Shown: one piece after another, positions 8,075 through 16,642 of the stretch | Numbering within the stretch: position 1 is the stretch's first letter | Layout: every line of letters begins with the position of its first letter | NCBI GenBank assembly: GCA_963829955.1 | Contig: CAWHKS010000009.1 | Coordinates: 124,001-188,000, forward strand | Origin: DASTFY01 sp963829955 | Lineage (GTDB): Bacteria; Actinomycetota; Acidimicrobiia; Acidimicrobiales; Ilumatobacteraceae | DNA: 64,000 nt | Reading direction: 5' to 3' | Program-made: the position numbers and the translations under genes | Notes under the pieces: model-generated | The model's database searches: none | Told to the model about the DNA's origin: nothing | What the model saw: only the letters and a program-made list of their open reading frames with translations

Positions 8075-9388
8075 TCAGGAGGCCAGGGCCATGCCGGTCG
8101 TCAGCCCGAGCATGCCGACCAGCTCGTCGCGGGTCGGACCCTCCGAGAAGGACGGTTGCCATCCGGTCCCGTAGACGGCGCGGGCCAGGGGTTCGGCCGT
8201 CGCCAACGTGGCCGGCAACGCCGTCATGGCCAGGTAGCCGCCGACATGCTCGAGGATCCGCGGATCGGCGGCCGCGGCGTCGACGATGGACCGCGAGGTC
8301 AGCGGGCGATCCAGGTCGAGCCCGGCGCCGAGCCAGCGCTGCGCCCGCTCGGTGTCGGTCGCCATGTGATCCTCCACCCAGGGAAGGATCTCGACGTCGC
8401 AACGCTCACCGAACGGTGCTCCGACGTTCATCAGATCCGCTCCCCCGTCGATCAGCCCGAGCAGCATCCCGATCTGCATGCTGGCCATGGCGACGCCCCG
8501 CCCGGCCGTCGGCGTCGTGGTGGCGACGGCGTCGCCCACCGCCACCACCCCGGCCAGCGGGCGCTGCCACCGGTAGACGTTGCGCAGCAGGCCGCCGGGT
8601 AGCACGTCACCGCAGGACACCGAGCGGTCGGGGTCGGTCCACTCGGCCAGGCCAGGGACCGCGCAGCAGGCGGCCTCGAAGAGCTCCCGATGACGGAGCT
8701 GCTTGAGCGCGTCGTCGGACGTCGGCCGCACGATGACGACGGAGAAGTGCCCCCGCTCGTGAGGGAAGACCATCGCGTCGAACCCGTCGAAGCTGCCGCC
8801 CCAGACGTACGGCTGGGTCAGAGGGCCCGCCTCGGCCCCTGGGCGCAGCCGGTAGCGGCGATCGACGTAGGCGAGTCCGCACTCCCCGCCGATCTCCTCG
8901 ACGACCGGACCACCGAGCCGCGGCGCCCGGCCGGACGCGTCGACGACGAGGTCCGCAGGGACAGCCCGACCGTCGACCACGACGCCGGCGACCCGGCCCC
9001 GCTCCTGGAGCAGATGCTCGACGCGGCCGGTGCGCACCGAGAGGCCTGACACGCGGGCCGCCGCGGCGCGCAGCGCGCGCTCGTACGTGCGGCGGCGGGA
9101 GCGCATGACCACGAGCGGTGGCGAGTCCGGGATCTCAACGGTCAGCTCCGCGCCGCCGAGGCCGACCCACTCGTCGTAGGCGTCCGGCCACTCGGCCAGG
9201 AGCAGTTCGCGCACCTGCGGCCGGAAGCCGTGGGCGTGCTCGAACTGCATCACGCCGCGGCGGCGCCAGGTGCCGTCCGGCGACGGTCCGGGATCAGGGT
9301 CGAAGGCGACGACGCGATGGCCCCGACGGGCCAGCGCGGCGCCCAGGGTGAGGCCGGTCGGCCCGGCCCCGGTCAGGACAATCTTCAT
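8075..9388 (-). CDS. FAD-dependent monooxygenase/oxidoreductase
   Basis: This 437-aa flavoprotein has the N-terminal dinucleotide-binding motif GAGPTGLTLGAALARRG (residues 7-23). A second FAD site, GVVAVGDAVATTTPTAGRG, lies near residue 290. The arrangement matches aromatic hydroxylases and geranylgeranyl-reductase-like oxidoreductases (group A). FAD and NAD(P)H would be used to oxidise a small hydrophobic substrate, which cannot be named. The ATG at 9388 is 86 nt from a divergent TetR gene, with a conspicuous operator between them, so TetR repression is likely. No reductase partner is adjacent. Confidence 0.8.
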   Translation of the reverse strand: MKIVLTGAGPTGLTLGAALARRGHRVVAFDPDPGPSPDGTWRRRGVMQFEHAHGFRPQVRELLLAEWPDAYDEWVGLGGAELTVEIPDSPPLVVMRSRRRTYERALRAAAARVSGLSVRTGRVEHLLQERGRVAGVVVDGRAVPADLVVDASGRAPRLGGPVVEEIGGECGLAYVDRRYRLRPGAEAGPLTQPYVWGGSFDGFDAMVFPHERGHFSVVIVRPTSDDALKQLRHRELFEAACCAVPGLAEWTDPDRSVSCGDVLPGGLLRNVYRWQRPLAGVVAVGDAVATTTPTAGRGVAMASMQIGMLLGLIDGGADLMNVGAPFGERCDVEILPWVEDHMATDTERAQRWLGAGLDLDRPLTSRSIVDAAAADPRILEHVGGYLAMTALPATLATAEPLARAVYGTGWQPSFSEGPTRDELVGMLGLTTGMALAS

Positions 9389-9418
9389 TGGGGGAACCTC
9401 TCCTGTGTTCTTCTTAGC

Positions 9419-9453
9419 TACACTGATGGTAACTTCGTTACACTAACAGTAAC
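9419..9453. promoter_or_regulatory. GTAAC-repeat operator between FAD oxidoreductase and TetR
   Basis: The gap between divergent genes holds GTAAC (9429-9433), its inverse GTTAC (9437-9441) and GTAAC again (9449-9453). The first two form a perfect palindrome with a TTC spacer. Viewed as direct repeats, TACACTGATGGTAAC (9419-9433) and TACACTAACAGTAAC (9439-9453) recur at a 20-nt step, about two helical turns. This is the likely binding site of the TetR protein encoded at 9475. Confidence 0.65.
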
Positions 9454-9474
9454 CTCAACCAGAAAGCTCTGTCA

Positions 9475-10119
9475 ATGCCGCCTTCGACGTCGCCCCGCCC
9501 CTACCGCTCGGCGCTGCGCGATGAACAGGCCAGGGCGACGCAACGCCGCATCGTGGCGGCCGGGCACGACCTCTTCGTCGAGCAGGGATATGCCCCGACG
9601 ACGATCGACGCCATCGCCGCCCGCGCCGGCGTCAGCCGCAAGACCGTGTTCACCTCGGTCGGTGGCAAGGCGGCCGTGCTCAAGCTGGCCTGGGACTGGG
9701 CCCTGGCCGGGGACGACGAGCCAGTCCCCATGGCGGACCGCCCAGACGTCAAGCGCATGTTCGAAGAGCCGGATCCCACCCGGTTGATCGAACAGTGGAC
9801 GCGACAGAACGGGACCATTGCGTGTCGCCTGGCGCCGCTGTTCGACGTGCTCACCGTGGCCGCCGACGGCGATGCGGAGGCCGCGGCGCTGCGGGCGGAC
9901 GCCGAGGCGAACCGCTCGCGAGCCGCACGCTGGTTCGTGACCCGTCTCGCCGAGCTCGGTGGCCTCCGCAAGGACCTGCCCGTCGACCGTGCGGCGGCGA
10001 TCGCCGAGCTCCTGATGGATCCCATCCCCGGCCGGCGGCTCGTCCTCGAGCGCGGGTGGACGGTCGAGGAGTACGTGAGCTACGTGGAGCGGATGGCCAG
10101 GGCAGCGTTCGTACCGTGA
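9475..10119 (+). CDS. TetR-family transcriptional regulator
   Basis: This 214-aa repressor has the TetR helix-turn-helix at about residues 40-62 (IDAIAARAGVSRKTVFTSVG) after a basic arm (RATQRRIVAAGHDLF). The C-terminal ligand domain is of the type with LAPLFDVLTVAADGDAEAAALRADAEANR, seen in many actinobacterial regulators of catabolic genes. It starts at ATG 9475, just after the GTAAC repeats, and is divergent from the FAD oxidoreductase, which it probably regulates along with itself. The inducer is unknown. Confidence 0.9.
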   Translation: MPPSTSPRPYRSALRDEQARATQRRIVAAGHDLFVEQGYAPTTIDAIAARAGVSRKTVFTSVGGKAAVLKLAWDWALAGDDEPVPMADRPDVKRMFEEPDPTRLIEQWTRQNGTIACRLAPLFDVLTVAADGDAEAAALRADAEANRSRAARWFVTRLAELGGLRKDLPVDRAAAIAELLMDPIPGRRLVLERGWTVEEYVSYVERMARAAFVP

Positions 10120-10211
10120 GCTCCCCGCCGAGGCTGAGGTGGCGGCGATGGCGACCTGAATCGCGTCGGCGAGCGGCCGGGCCGGTGGGGCACTGCTCCT
10201 ACGATGGCGAC

Positions 10212-10823
10212 GTGGCCAAGGCGACACGTGGGTTCTTCGGTCGGTCCCGGACGGCCCGGGATCCCCGCCTCCCCCCGGGTCAGTACGACGCCGGCACGGA
10301 CTGGCCGGTGTTGAACGCCGAGGTCACGCCCCGACTGGCAACCGACACGTGGACCTTCCGGGTCGAGGGGCTGGTCGAGCAACCGACCACCTGGACCTGG
10401 AAGGAGATCCGCGCCCTCCCCGGGGACAGCTACGACGGTCCGATCCACTGCGTGACCACGTGGTCGAAGTTCGATCTCGACTTCGACGGCGTCTCGGTCG
10501 ACACACTCCTCGCCATGGCCCGACCCCTGGCGTCAGCCACTCACGTGGTGGCATTCAGCCACACCGGCTACACCACGAACCTGCCGTTGGCCGACCTCAC
10601 CGGCGGACTGGCGTGGGTGGTGTGGAACGTCGGTGGGCAGCCGCTGCCCGTGGAACACGGCGGTCCCGCGCGCCTCCTCATCCCCCACCTCTACTTCTGG
10701 AAGAGCGCAAAGTGGGTCGCCGGACTGCAGCTCATGGATCACGACGAACCCGGGTTCTGGGAGCGCAACGGCTACCACGATCGCGGTGATCCATGGCTCG
10801 AGCAGCGCTACCAGGGCGATTGA
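10212..10823 (+). CDS. Molybdopterin-dependent (sulfite oxidase-like) oxidoreductase
   Basis: This 203-aa protein is a small soluble sulfite-oxidase-fold enzyme. The molybdenum-binding cysteine is C80 in PIHCVTTWSKFD; GGPARLLIPHLYFWKSAKWV is a typical cofactor-binding stretch. It is much shorter than sulfite oxidase and has no signal peptide, haem or dimerisation domain. I chose GTG 10212 because the family sequence (VAKATRGFFGR) begins there; upstream frames are open but unrelated. The next gene, 10 nt downstream, is an FAD/NAD-binding reductase, and this pair recurs in actinobacteria, suggesting the reductase supplies electrons. The substrate is unknown. Confidence 0.85.
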   Translation: MAKATRGFFGRSRTARDPRLPPGQYDAGTDWPVLNAEVTPRLATDTWTFRVEGLVEQPTTWTWKEIRALPGDSYDGPIHCVTTWSKFDLDFDGVSVDTLLAMARPLASATHVVAFSHTGYTTNLPLADLTGGLAWVVWNVGGQPLPVEHGGPARLLIPHLYFWKSAKWVAGLQLMDHDEPGFWERNGYHDRGDPWLEQRYQGD

Positions 10824-10833
10824 GCGAGCGGTG

Positions 10834-11529
10834 ATGCAGGTGGCGGCGTGGCGGACGGCGACGGTCCTCGACGTACGCCCCGAGACCGCGACCGCCGTCA
10901 CCCTGCGTCTGGGGCTCGATGTACCGCTCCGGCATCGGGCCGGACAGCATGTCGTCGTCCGACTGACCGCACCGGACGGGTACACGGCCCAACGCTCCTA
11001 CTCGATCGCGTCGCCGCCCGACGACGGGACGGTCTTCGACCTGACGGTCGAGCGACTGCCCACCGGCGAGGTCTCACCCTTCCTGCACGACGTCGTGGAG
11101 GAGGGTGACGAGCTCGAGGTGCGCGGGCCGATCGGCGGCTGGTTCGTGTGGGATGGCGACTTCCCTGCCCTACTCGTCGGCGGCGGATCCGGCGTCGTCC
11201 CGCTGATGGCGATGCTGCGCCATGCCCGACGCACCGGCGCTGAGCACTTGGTGCGCCTGGTCGTGTCTGTCCGCACGCCCGACGATCTGTACTACGCGGA
11301 CGAGCTGCCCGGTCCCGAGACGATGGTCGTCTACACGAGGGTCGCGCCCGCGGGCGCCACTCGGCCGGTGCGCCGGCTCACCGCCGAGGACTTCGGGACG
11401 ATCGACGAGCACTCCACCGTGTACATCTGTGGGTCGGCCCGCTTTGCCGACGGGGCCAGCAACGTCCTGCTCGATGCCGGTGTGCCCCCCGAACGGATCC
11501 GGGTTGAACGCTTCGGTCCGACCGGCTGA
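10834..11529 (+). CDS. FAD-binding ferredoxin-reductase-type oxidoreductase
   Basis: This 231-aa protein has an FAD-binding beta-barrel (RSYSIASPPDDG, about residues 55-66; the RxYS motif) and an NAD(P)-binding half (LLVGGGSGVVPLMAMLRHA, near 110-130; VYICGSARF near 195). It lacks the plant-type [2Fe-2S] ferredoxin domain found in longer relatives. It starts at ATG 10834 (GTG 10831 is also possible), 10 nt after the molybdenum enzyme, so it most likely passes NAD(P)H electrons to that enzyme. Confidence 0.87.
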   Translation: MQVAAWRTATVLDVRPETATAVTLRLGLDVPLRHRAGQHVVVRLTAPDGYTAQRSYSIASPPDDGTVFDLTVERLPTGEVSPFLHDVVEEGDELEVRGPIGGWFVWDGDFPALLVGGGSGVVPLMAMLRHARRTGAEHLVRLVVSVRTPDDLYYADELPGPETMVVYTRVAPAGATRPVRRLTAEDFGTIDEHSTVYICGSARFADGASNVLLDAGVPPERIRVERFGPTG

Positions 11530-11553
11530 GGGTCCAGAACATGGAGGATGGCT

Positions 11554-12003
11554 GTGAGCGCTGAGGTCCGGCCGCTCACGACGACCGCGCGTCCGACGGC
11601 CGTCCTGGCGGCGACGACGACGTGGCAGGAGTTCCCGTCGTTGTGGGGCCGCCTGCTGGATCAGGTGTACGAGTGCCTCGCGGCGATCGATCCACGGCAC
11701 CTGCTGCACAACGTCATGCTCTACAAGGACGATCTCCCCACGGTCGAGGTCGGTGTCGAGGTGCATGTGCCGTTCACTCCCACGGGCGATGTCGTCGTTT
11801 CCGCGCTGCCCGCCGGTCCGGCGGCGATGGCGATCCATCGCGGACCCTACGACCGGCTCGGGATCACGCACGACGCGATCTGGGAATGGTGCAGATCGAA
11901 CGATCGTCGACCGGTCGGTCCGCGATGGGAGATCTACGGGGACTGGCACGAGGACCAATCGGAGCTGGTGACTGAGGTGTACTACCTGCTCTCGCCGGAC
12001 TGA
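11554..12003 (+). CDS. GyrI-like/AraC effector-binding domain protein
   Basis: This 149-aa protein is a single GyrI-like (SOUL/BmrR-type) ligand-binding domain: conserved segments include VEVGVEVHVPF and MAIHRGPYDRLGITHDAIWEW followed by EIYGDWHEDQSE. Such domains bind hydrophobic or cationic small molecules and act alone or fused to HTH domains; no HTH is present here. I chose GTG 11554 because GGAGG at 11543-11547 is correctly spaced for it, whereas ATG 11548 abuts that site. The last 22 nt overlap the convergent MmcQ/YjbR gene. Confidence 0.75.
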   Translation: MSAEVRPLTTTARPTAVLAATTTWQEFPSLWGRLLDQVYECLAAIDPRHLLHNVMLYKDDLPTVEVGVEVHVPFTPTGDVVVSALPAGPAAMAIHRGPYDRLGITHDAIWEWCRSNDRRPVGPRWEIYGDWHEDQSELVTEVYYLLSPD

Positions 12004-12413
12004 TCGGCGAGCCAAGCCTGCGCTCGACGCTTGGAGGCTCGGGACAGCCAGGCGTCCTGGATCAGCTCTGCCAGCTCCTGCCTCGTGATCTCGCCGATTC
12101 GGCTCGCCCGGACGAGCACGGAGCGGTGCCCGTTGAAGTGATCCGTCGTGAAGAACGGTGAGGCCGGGTCCTGAACCAGTGCGGCCTTGTCGTCCTCGGA
12201 CTCGACCCAGATCACGATCACATCGTCGTACCGCTCGCCCGTCTCGGGGTCGAACGCGTCCGGCCGCCGGTTGCGGAAGAACACGAACGAGTTGCCGCCG
12301 ACCTGGTACACGGGATTCTCCTGCGAGCCGCCGACGACAGTCACATGGGGCATGCCCACCGCGATCTCGTGCACGTCTTCCACGCGGGCCGGCCGCTGGT
12401 CGTCGCTCTTCAT
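11982..12413 (-). CDS. MmcQ/YjbR-like DNA-binding family protein
   Basis: This 143-aa protein resembles the MmcQ/YjbR family: MPHVTVVGGSQENPVYQV and VFFRNRRPDAFDPETGERYDDVIVIW, then FFTTDHFNGHRSVLVRASRI and a C-terminal helix ELAELIQDAWLSRASKRR. These small proteins have a double-wing fold of unclear function. It starts at ATG 12413, 19 nt after the end of the DUF1801-like gene on the same strand, so the two may be co-transcribed. Nothing in the sequence indicates a specific role. Confidence 0.7.
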   Translation of the reverse strand: MKSDDQRPARVEDVHEIAVGMPHVTVVGGSQENPVYQVGGNSFVFFRNRRPDAFDPETGERYDDVIVIWVESEDDKAALVQDPASPFFTTDHFNGHRSVLVRASRIGEITRQELAELIQDAWLSRASKRRAQAWLADQSGESR

Positions 12414-12432
12414 CGCCTGCGCTGCTCCCGGC

Positions 12433-12815
12433 TCAGGTTCCCGTCTCCACACGCCGCGCCGCCAGCGCCCGACCGAGGAGATCTCCGAGGGCCACGTCGT
12501 CGAGCTGGTCGGCGTCACGGATCTTGACGTGGCGGTGGACCCGGCCGCGTCCCTCCATGAGCCGGGCCGGGTCGTCGAGCGAGGCCCTCTGGCGACGCCG
12601 AGGTTGACGTACCCGCGCTGCGGCGAGACCGTGAACACGAGCCCGGCATAGCCGCGGTCGAAGCCGAGGCCGAGCTCGCCCCCCTCGGCGGTCTCGATGG
12701 CGTCCGGGAAGATCTCGAGCAGCTTCGCCCGCAACTGCGTGCCATCGCGGAGACGGCTCGGCCGGCCGCGCCCAGGAACGCAGTCCACCTGCTCGTCGGT
12801 CAGCCGGTCAGCCAT
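12433..12815 (-). pseudogene. DUF1801/YdhG-like small protein, frameshifted
   Basis: The first part, from ATG 12815, reads as a DUF1801-type domain (FPDAIETAEGGELGLGF, GYAGLVFTVSPQRGYVNLG). At about 12585, in an AGAGGGCC run, the frame must change by one missing G to continue as ASLDDPARLMEGRGRVHRHV and IRDADQLDDVALGDLLGRAL, ending at the TGA at 12433. Without that correction the frame runs on into the MmcQ/YjbR gene. The start overlaps the stop of the upstream membrane-protein gene by 8 nt. Function of the family is not established. Confidence 0.65.
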
Positions 12816-13143
12816 GCCGGGGCTGACCTGCTCCGGGCACGTACTCGGGCTCGGGTCGCGGGGGTGGTGGTGGCCATCCCTGGCCGTCCGGTGTGACCAC
12901 CGGCCGGTCGGGCGACAGGTCGAGGTTGCGGCGGAGCAGGACCGCACACGTCCCCACCACCGTCGCGAACGTGAGACCGGTGAGCAGGGCGACGAGCGAA
13001 ACCCAGACCTTGATCTCGGTTTCGCCGTTGGCCGGGACCGTCATGATGCGGACGGCTCCGACGACGGTCACGATCACGATGGCGACCGCGACGCAGGTCA
13101 CCGCGATGGACCACGAGGCGGCCGATCGCGCGGTCCGGATCAC
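12808..13143 (-). CDS. Small two-helix membrane protein
   Basis: I do not recognise this 111-aa protein. It has two predicted membrane helices (about residues 12-33, AVTCVAVAIVIVTVVGAVRI, and 47-68, VSLVALLTGLTFATVVGTCA) followed by a proline-rich cytoplasmic or external tail (PPPPPRPEPEY). Its stop overlaps the start of the DUF1801-like gene, so translation may be coupled. It is divergent from the winged-helix ATPase regulator at 13242. Confidence 0.55.
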   Translation of the reverse strand: MIRTARSAASWSIAVTCVAVAIVIVTVVGAVRIMTVPANGETEIKVWVSLVALLTGLTFATVVGTCAVLLRRNLDLSPDRPVVTPDGQGWPPPPPRPEPEYVPGAGQPRHG

Positions 13144-13241
13144 GAGCCTCGGACATCGTCACCCTCCGAGCGGACGGGCCATGGGACCCTGCGAATCTAC
13201 TGTGCTCGGGTGGCGTACGGGATGTCCGATGGAGCTGCGCG

Positions 13242-15989
13242 TTGATCCTCGCTTTCGCCGGAGTCGAGCTGGATCTCGATCTCTACGAGCTGCGACGCGT
13301 GGATGCCCGCGTCGCCATCGAGCCGCAGGTCTTCGACGTGCTCGTCCACCTCGTGTCGAACGCGCCGCGGGTCGTGAGCAAGGAGGAGCTGCTGGACACG
13401 GTCTGGGGTGACCGGTTCGTGAGCGAATCGGCACTGACGAGCCGCATCAAGGTCGCTCGCCGCGCCGTGGGCGATGACGGAACCCGCCAGGCCGTCATCG
13501 CCACCGTCCACGGTCGCGGCTATCGCGTCGTCGTCGATGTCGAGGAGCGGGACGGGAGCAACCGTGCGGTCTCCGAGCCCAGCCCTCGCCCACTCGCGCG
13601 GCGACATCCAGCTGCTCGAACGCGACGACCACCTCGCGGAGCTCGACCGCGCGGTCGAAGCCGCGAAGGCCGGTTCCGGCCGGTTGGTGTGCGTGGTGGG
13701 CGAGGCCGGCATCGGCAAGACCTCGCTGCTGGAGAGCTTCGTCGCCCGCCTCCGTGGCCGGGAGCTCGTGGTCGTCGTGGGTTGCGACGACCTGCTGGCG
13801 CCACGACCGCTCGGACCGATCAGGGATCTCGTCGCCCAACTGCCCGATGACCTGCGGGCCGAAGCCGCTGACGACCTGAGCGGGGCCAGCCTGGCCCGTG
13901 TTCTCCTGCGCGCCGGGGCGGGACGGGGCGGCGTCATCGTCGTCGAAGACGTGCACTGGGCCGACGACGCCACCGTCGACGTGATCCGCCAGCTCACGTC
14001 GCGCGGTCGCGCGACCTGCCCTTCGTGATCGTCATCTCCTACCGGGACGAGGACGTCGGGCTCGGCCACCCGATGCGGAAGCTGCTGGGCACGATCCGCG
14101 GGCCGCACGTGGCCCACCTCCGCCTCGGACCGCTCGGCGTGGACTCGGTCGCCTTCCTCGCCCTCGATTCGCGGCGAGACGCCGCGGAGGTGTTCGACGC
14201 CAGCGGCGGCAACCCGTTGTTCGTGACCGAGCTGATCGCCACGCCCCCCGGCGACCTGCCCCGCAGCATCAAGGACGCCGTCGTCAGTCGCCTCGGCGAG
14301 CTTGCTCCCGAGGACATCGAGGTCGTCCAGGCCATCTCCGTCGTGCCGGTCCGCATAGAGCGACCGCTGGTCGAGCTCCTGTGCGGGGACTGCGAGGCCA
14401 GCCTCGTCGCGGCCGAGCAACGCGGGATCATCACCGGCGACGCCTCGCACGTCTGGTTCCGGCACGAGCTCGTCCGCCACGCCGTCGAGGACACCCTGGC
14501 CTCCTCCGAGGCCGTGCGCCTCCATCGCCGCCTGGCCAGCCACCTCCACGAGCGCGGCGAGGACCCGGCACGAGTCGTCCACCACGCGGCTCGTTGCCAT
14601 GACATCGACCTACTGATCGAAGCCGGACCGACGGCGGCCCGGCAGGCCGTCGCCGCAGGTGCGCATCGTCAGGCTGTCCAGCACCTCGACGCCGTCCTCG
14701 CCCAGCGCGACCGGCTCTCAGCGGCCGAGCGGGCCGAGCTGCTCACCCTGCGGACCCACTCTCTGTACCTGCTGAACCGCTTCGACGCCTCGCTCTCGTC
14801 GTCCACCGAGGCCGTCGAGGCCTCAGCCGGGCTCCAGGACGCCGAAGCGCGGGCCCGGGCGCTCATGGGCCACGGACGCACGGCGCTGTGGGCCATCGGC
14901 CCCGACGCTTCGTGCCGAGCCATCGAGCAGGCCCTCGAAGCCTTGGGCGACGACGGCGATGCCGAACTGCGGGCCACCGCTCATGCGGACATGGCCCGAG
15001 CGCTCGGTGAGCTCGTCACGATCGGCTCGGTGGCGCAGGGCAACCCACTGGCCGCCGCCCACGCCGAGCAGGCGCTGGACCTGGCCGATCAGCTGGGCCA
15101 CCCCGACCTGCGGGGCTACGCGCTCGATGTACCGGGGCAGCGAGCGCCTCGCCACCGGTGACGCAGCCGGCTCGCGCGAGCTCGACGAAGCCATCGCCAT
15201 CCTGTCGGCCTCACCCCGGACGGACTTCGCCGTCCGGGCCTGCGTCAACGCCGCGGGCGCGGCGTTCCGCGCCGGCCGGTTCGACGTCGCCGAGCGCTAC
15301 GTCGAACACGGGCTTCAGATCGCGAAGGGCACGGAGTTCTTCTCCGGCGAGTACCGGCTCTCGCTCACCCGCGCCGCCGTGCGCGTCAGCAGAGGTCGGT
15401 GGCGCGAGGCCGAGGCCGAGCTGCGCGCCCTCCTGACGGCCGGAGGGGAGCCAGGGATCATGGAGCCGCTGGCCCGGTGCCTGCTCGCCCGGATCCTCGG
15501 CCGACAGGGACAGCACGACGAGGCGCGCGACCAGGTCATCGCCGCCGCCCGGACGGCCGGGCGCACCGACGAGGCTCGGCTCCTCGGGCCGATCGCCATC
15601 GCCGAGGTCGAGACCCGCTGGCTGGCCGGCGACGACGCCGACCTCGCCGACGTCGCCGGCCGCGCGCTGGCGCTGGCCACCGCGACCGACAACCACACGA
15701 TCGCCGCCGAGCTGAGTCGCTACTTGCGTTGGGCGGGCCTGGACACGGTCGACGTCCCGAGCGCGCCGGAGCCGTGGGCGAGTGGCTTGCGGGGCGACTG
15801 GCGCACCGCCGCCTCACTCTGGCAGCGCCGCGGCGAGCCCTACGAAGAGGGACTCGAGCTCGTGAGCGGCGGGGGCACGAGCGCGTCGCGCGCGGCATCG
15901 AGTTGCTCAGGGCGCTCGGGGCGGAAGCGACCATCGCGGCCCTCCCCCGGCCCGGTGCCGATCAGGGGCGCTGCGCGGCCAGGAAGTGA
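13242..15989 (+). pseudogene. Winged-helix/AAA-ATPase/TPR regulator broken by four frame changes
   Basis: Rejoined, this would be about 910 aa. Residues 1-100 are an OmpR-type winged helix (VSKEELLDTVWGDRFVSESA, IATVHGRGYRVV). An ATPase of the large-LuxR/adenylate-cyclase-associated type follows: LLERDDHLAELD, Walker A VGEAGIGKTSLLE, Walker B GVIVVEDVHWADD. A long TPR-like helical region completes it. Frame breaks lie near 13560-13605, 14012, 15129 and 15870; the second and fourth are consistent with one lost G in GC-rich runs. The putative start is TTG 13242 with GGAG upstream. Such STAND regulators usually carry C-terminal LuxR domains; here the DNA-binding domain is N-terminal. The 3' end overlaps the convergent TetR gene by 28 nt. 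Confidence 0.75.
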
Positions 15990-16522
15990 TCGAGGGTCCG
16001 GTCGGCGAAGCCCTCGTCGAGTGGCACCGCCTCCGTCAGGTGGGCGAAGAGGAGCGGGCCGACGAGCATGGCGATCGCCTCCTGCACGTCCACGTCATCC
16101 GCCACCACGCCCTCGTCGACCGCCCGCCGCAGCAGGGTGGTGAGCACCTTGTCCTGCTCTCGCTCGAGCCGCTTCTCGATGGCGGCGATGCCGGCCTCGT
16201 GGTACCGCATCATCAGGAGGGCGGGGAGGAGCCGCGCCCACTCAGGATCGTTCAGGGAGCGGGTGATCGAGTGCAGGGTCTCGCGGATCGACGTGACCAC
16301 ATCGGCGTCGGGGTCCGGCTCCGGCAGCGCGGGTGCGCAGGCCTCGATGACCGAGAGCAGCACCTCGTCGCGTGACTCCCAGTGGCGGTAGATGGTCGAC
16401 TTCGCCACGCCCGACCGGGCGACAACGGCGTCGATCGTCACCGCGGTCGGGCCGCCCTCCACCAGCAGCTCTGTGGCGGCGCGGATGACCGCGGCCCGAC
16501 TCCGAGAGACCCTGGGATCCAC
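15962..16522 (-). CDS. TetR-family regulator of adjacent MFS exporter
   Basis: This 186-aa repressor has a standard HTH (IDAVVARSGVAKSTIYRHW, about residues 32-50) and a C-terminal domain of the TetR_C_11 kind (LLPALLMMRYHEAGIAAI, LVGPLLFAHL). I chose GTG 16522 (VDPRVSRSR) because it begins just before the conserved arm; the open frame continues far upstream but overlaps the divergent MFS gene. A strong 17-bp palindrome lies at 16587-16603 between this gene and the MFS gene, the expected arrangement for a drug-responsive repressor and its pump. Confidence 0.87.
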   Translation of the reverse strand: MDPRVSRSRAAVIRAATELLVEGGPTAVTIDAVVARSGVAKSTIYRHWESRDEVLLSVIEACAPALPEPDPDADVVTSIRETLHSITRSLNDPEWARLLPALLMMRYHEAGIAAIEKRLEREQDKVLTTLLRRAVDEGVVADDVDVQEAIAMLVGPLLFAHLTEAVPLDEGFADRTLDHFLAAQRP

Positions 16523-16586
16523 GGCGCGGCACGGTACCCGTGACGCATGTCTCGGCGTGGGCGTCGTCAATGGAGACACGAAACAG

Positions 16587-16603
16587 TACGATACCGTCTC
16601 GTA
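16587..16603. promoter_or_regulatory. Operator of TetR/MFS pair
   Basis: The 17-bp sequence TACGATACCGTCTCGTA is a near-perfect palindrome: arms TACGA and TCGTA match exactly, with AC and GT inside them also paired. The motif TACGA-N7-TCGTA resembles operators known for TetR/MFS efflux pairs in actinobacteria. It sits 16 nt before ATG 16619 and 40 nt before the preferred GTG start of the exporter. Confidence 0.75.
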
Positions 16604-16642
16604 TTGAATTTGGCACCGATGAAGCCGAAGAAGGAGCCCGAC

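Noticed and set aside
6934..8706. A 590-codon plus-strand open frame
   Set aside because: It is antisense to the MetE-like and FAD oxidoreductase genes; low-complexity Arg/Val/Gly composition and no domain.
12808..13143. Overlapping minus frame at 12800-13162 as an alternative gene
   Set aside because: That frame is Arg/His-rich without domains, whereas the chosen frame encodes two clear membrane helices and a proline-rich tail.
13197..14600. A 467-codon minus-strand open frame
   Set aside because: It mirrors the winged-helix ATPase gene, whose protein motifs are clear on the plus strand; no recognisable domain on the minus strand.
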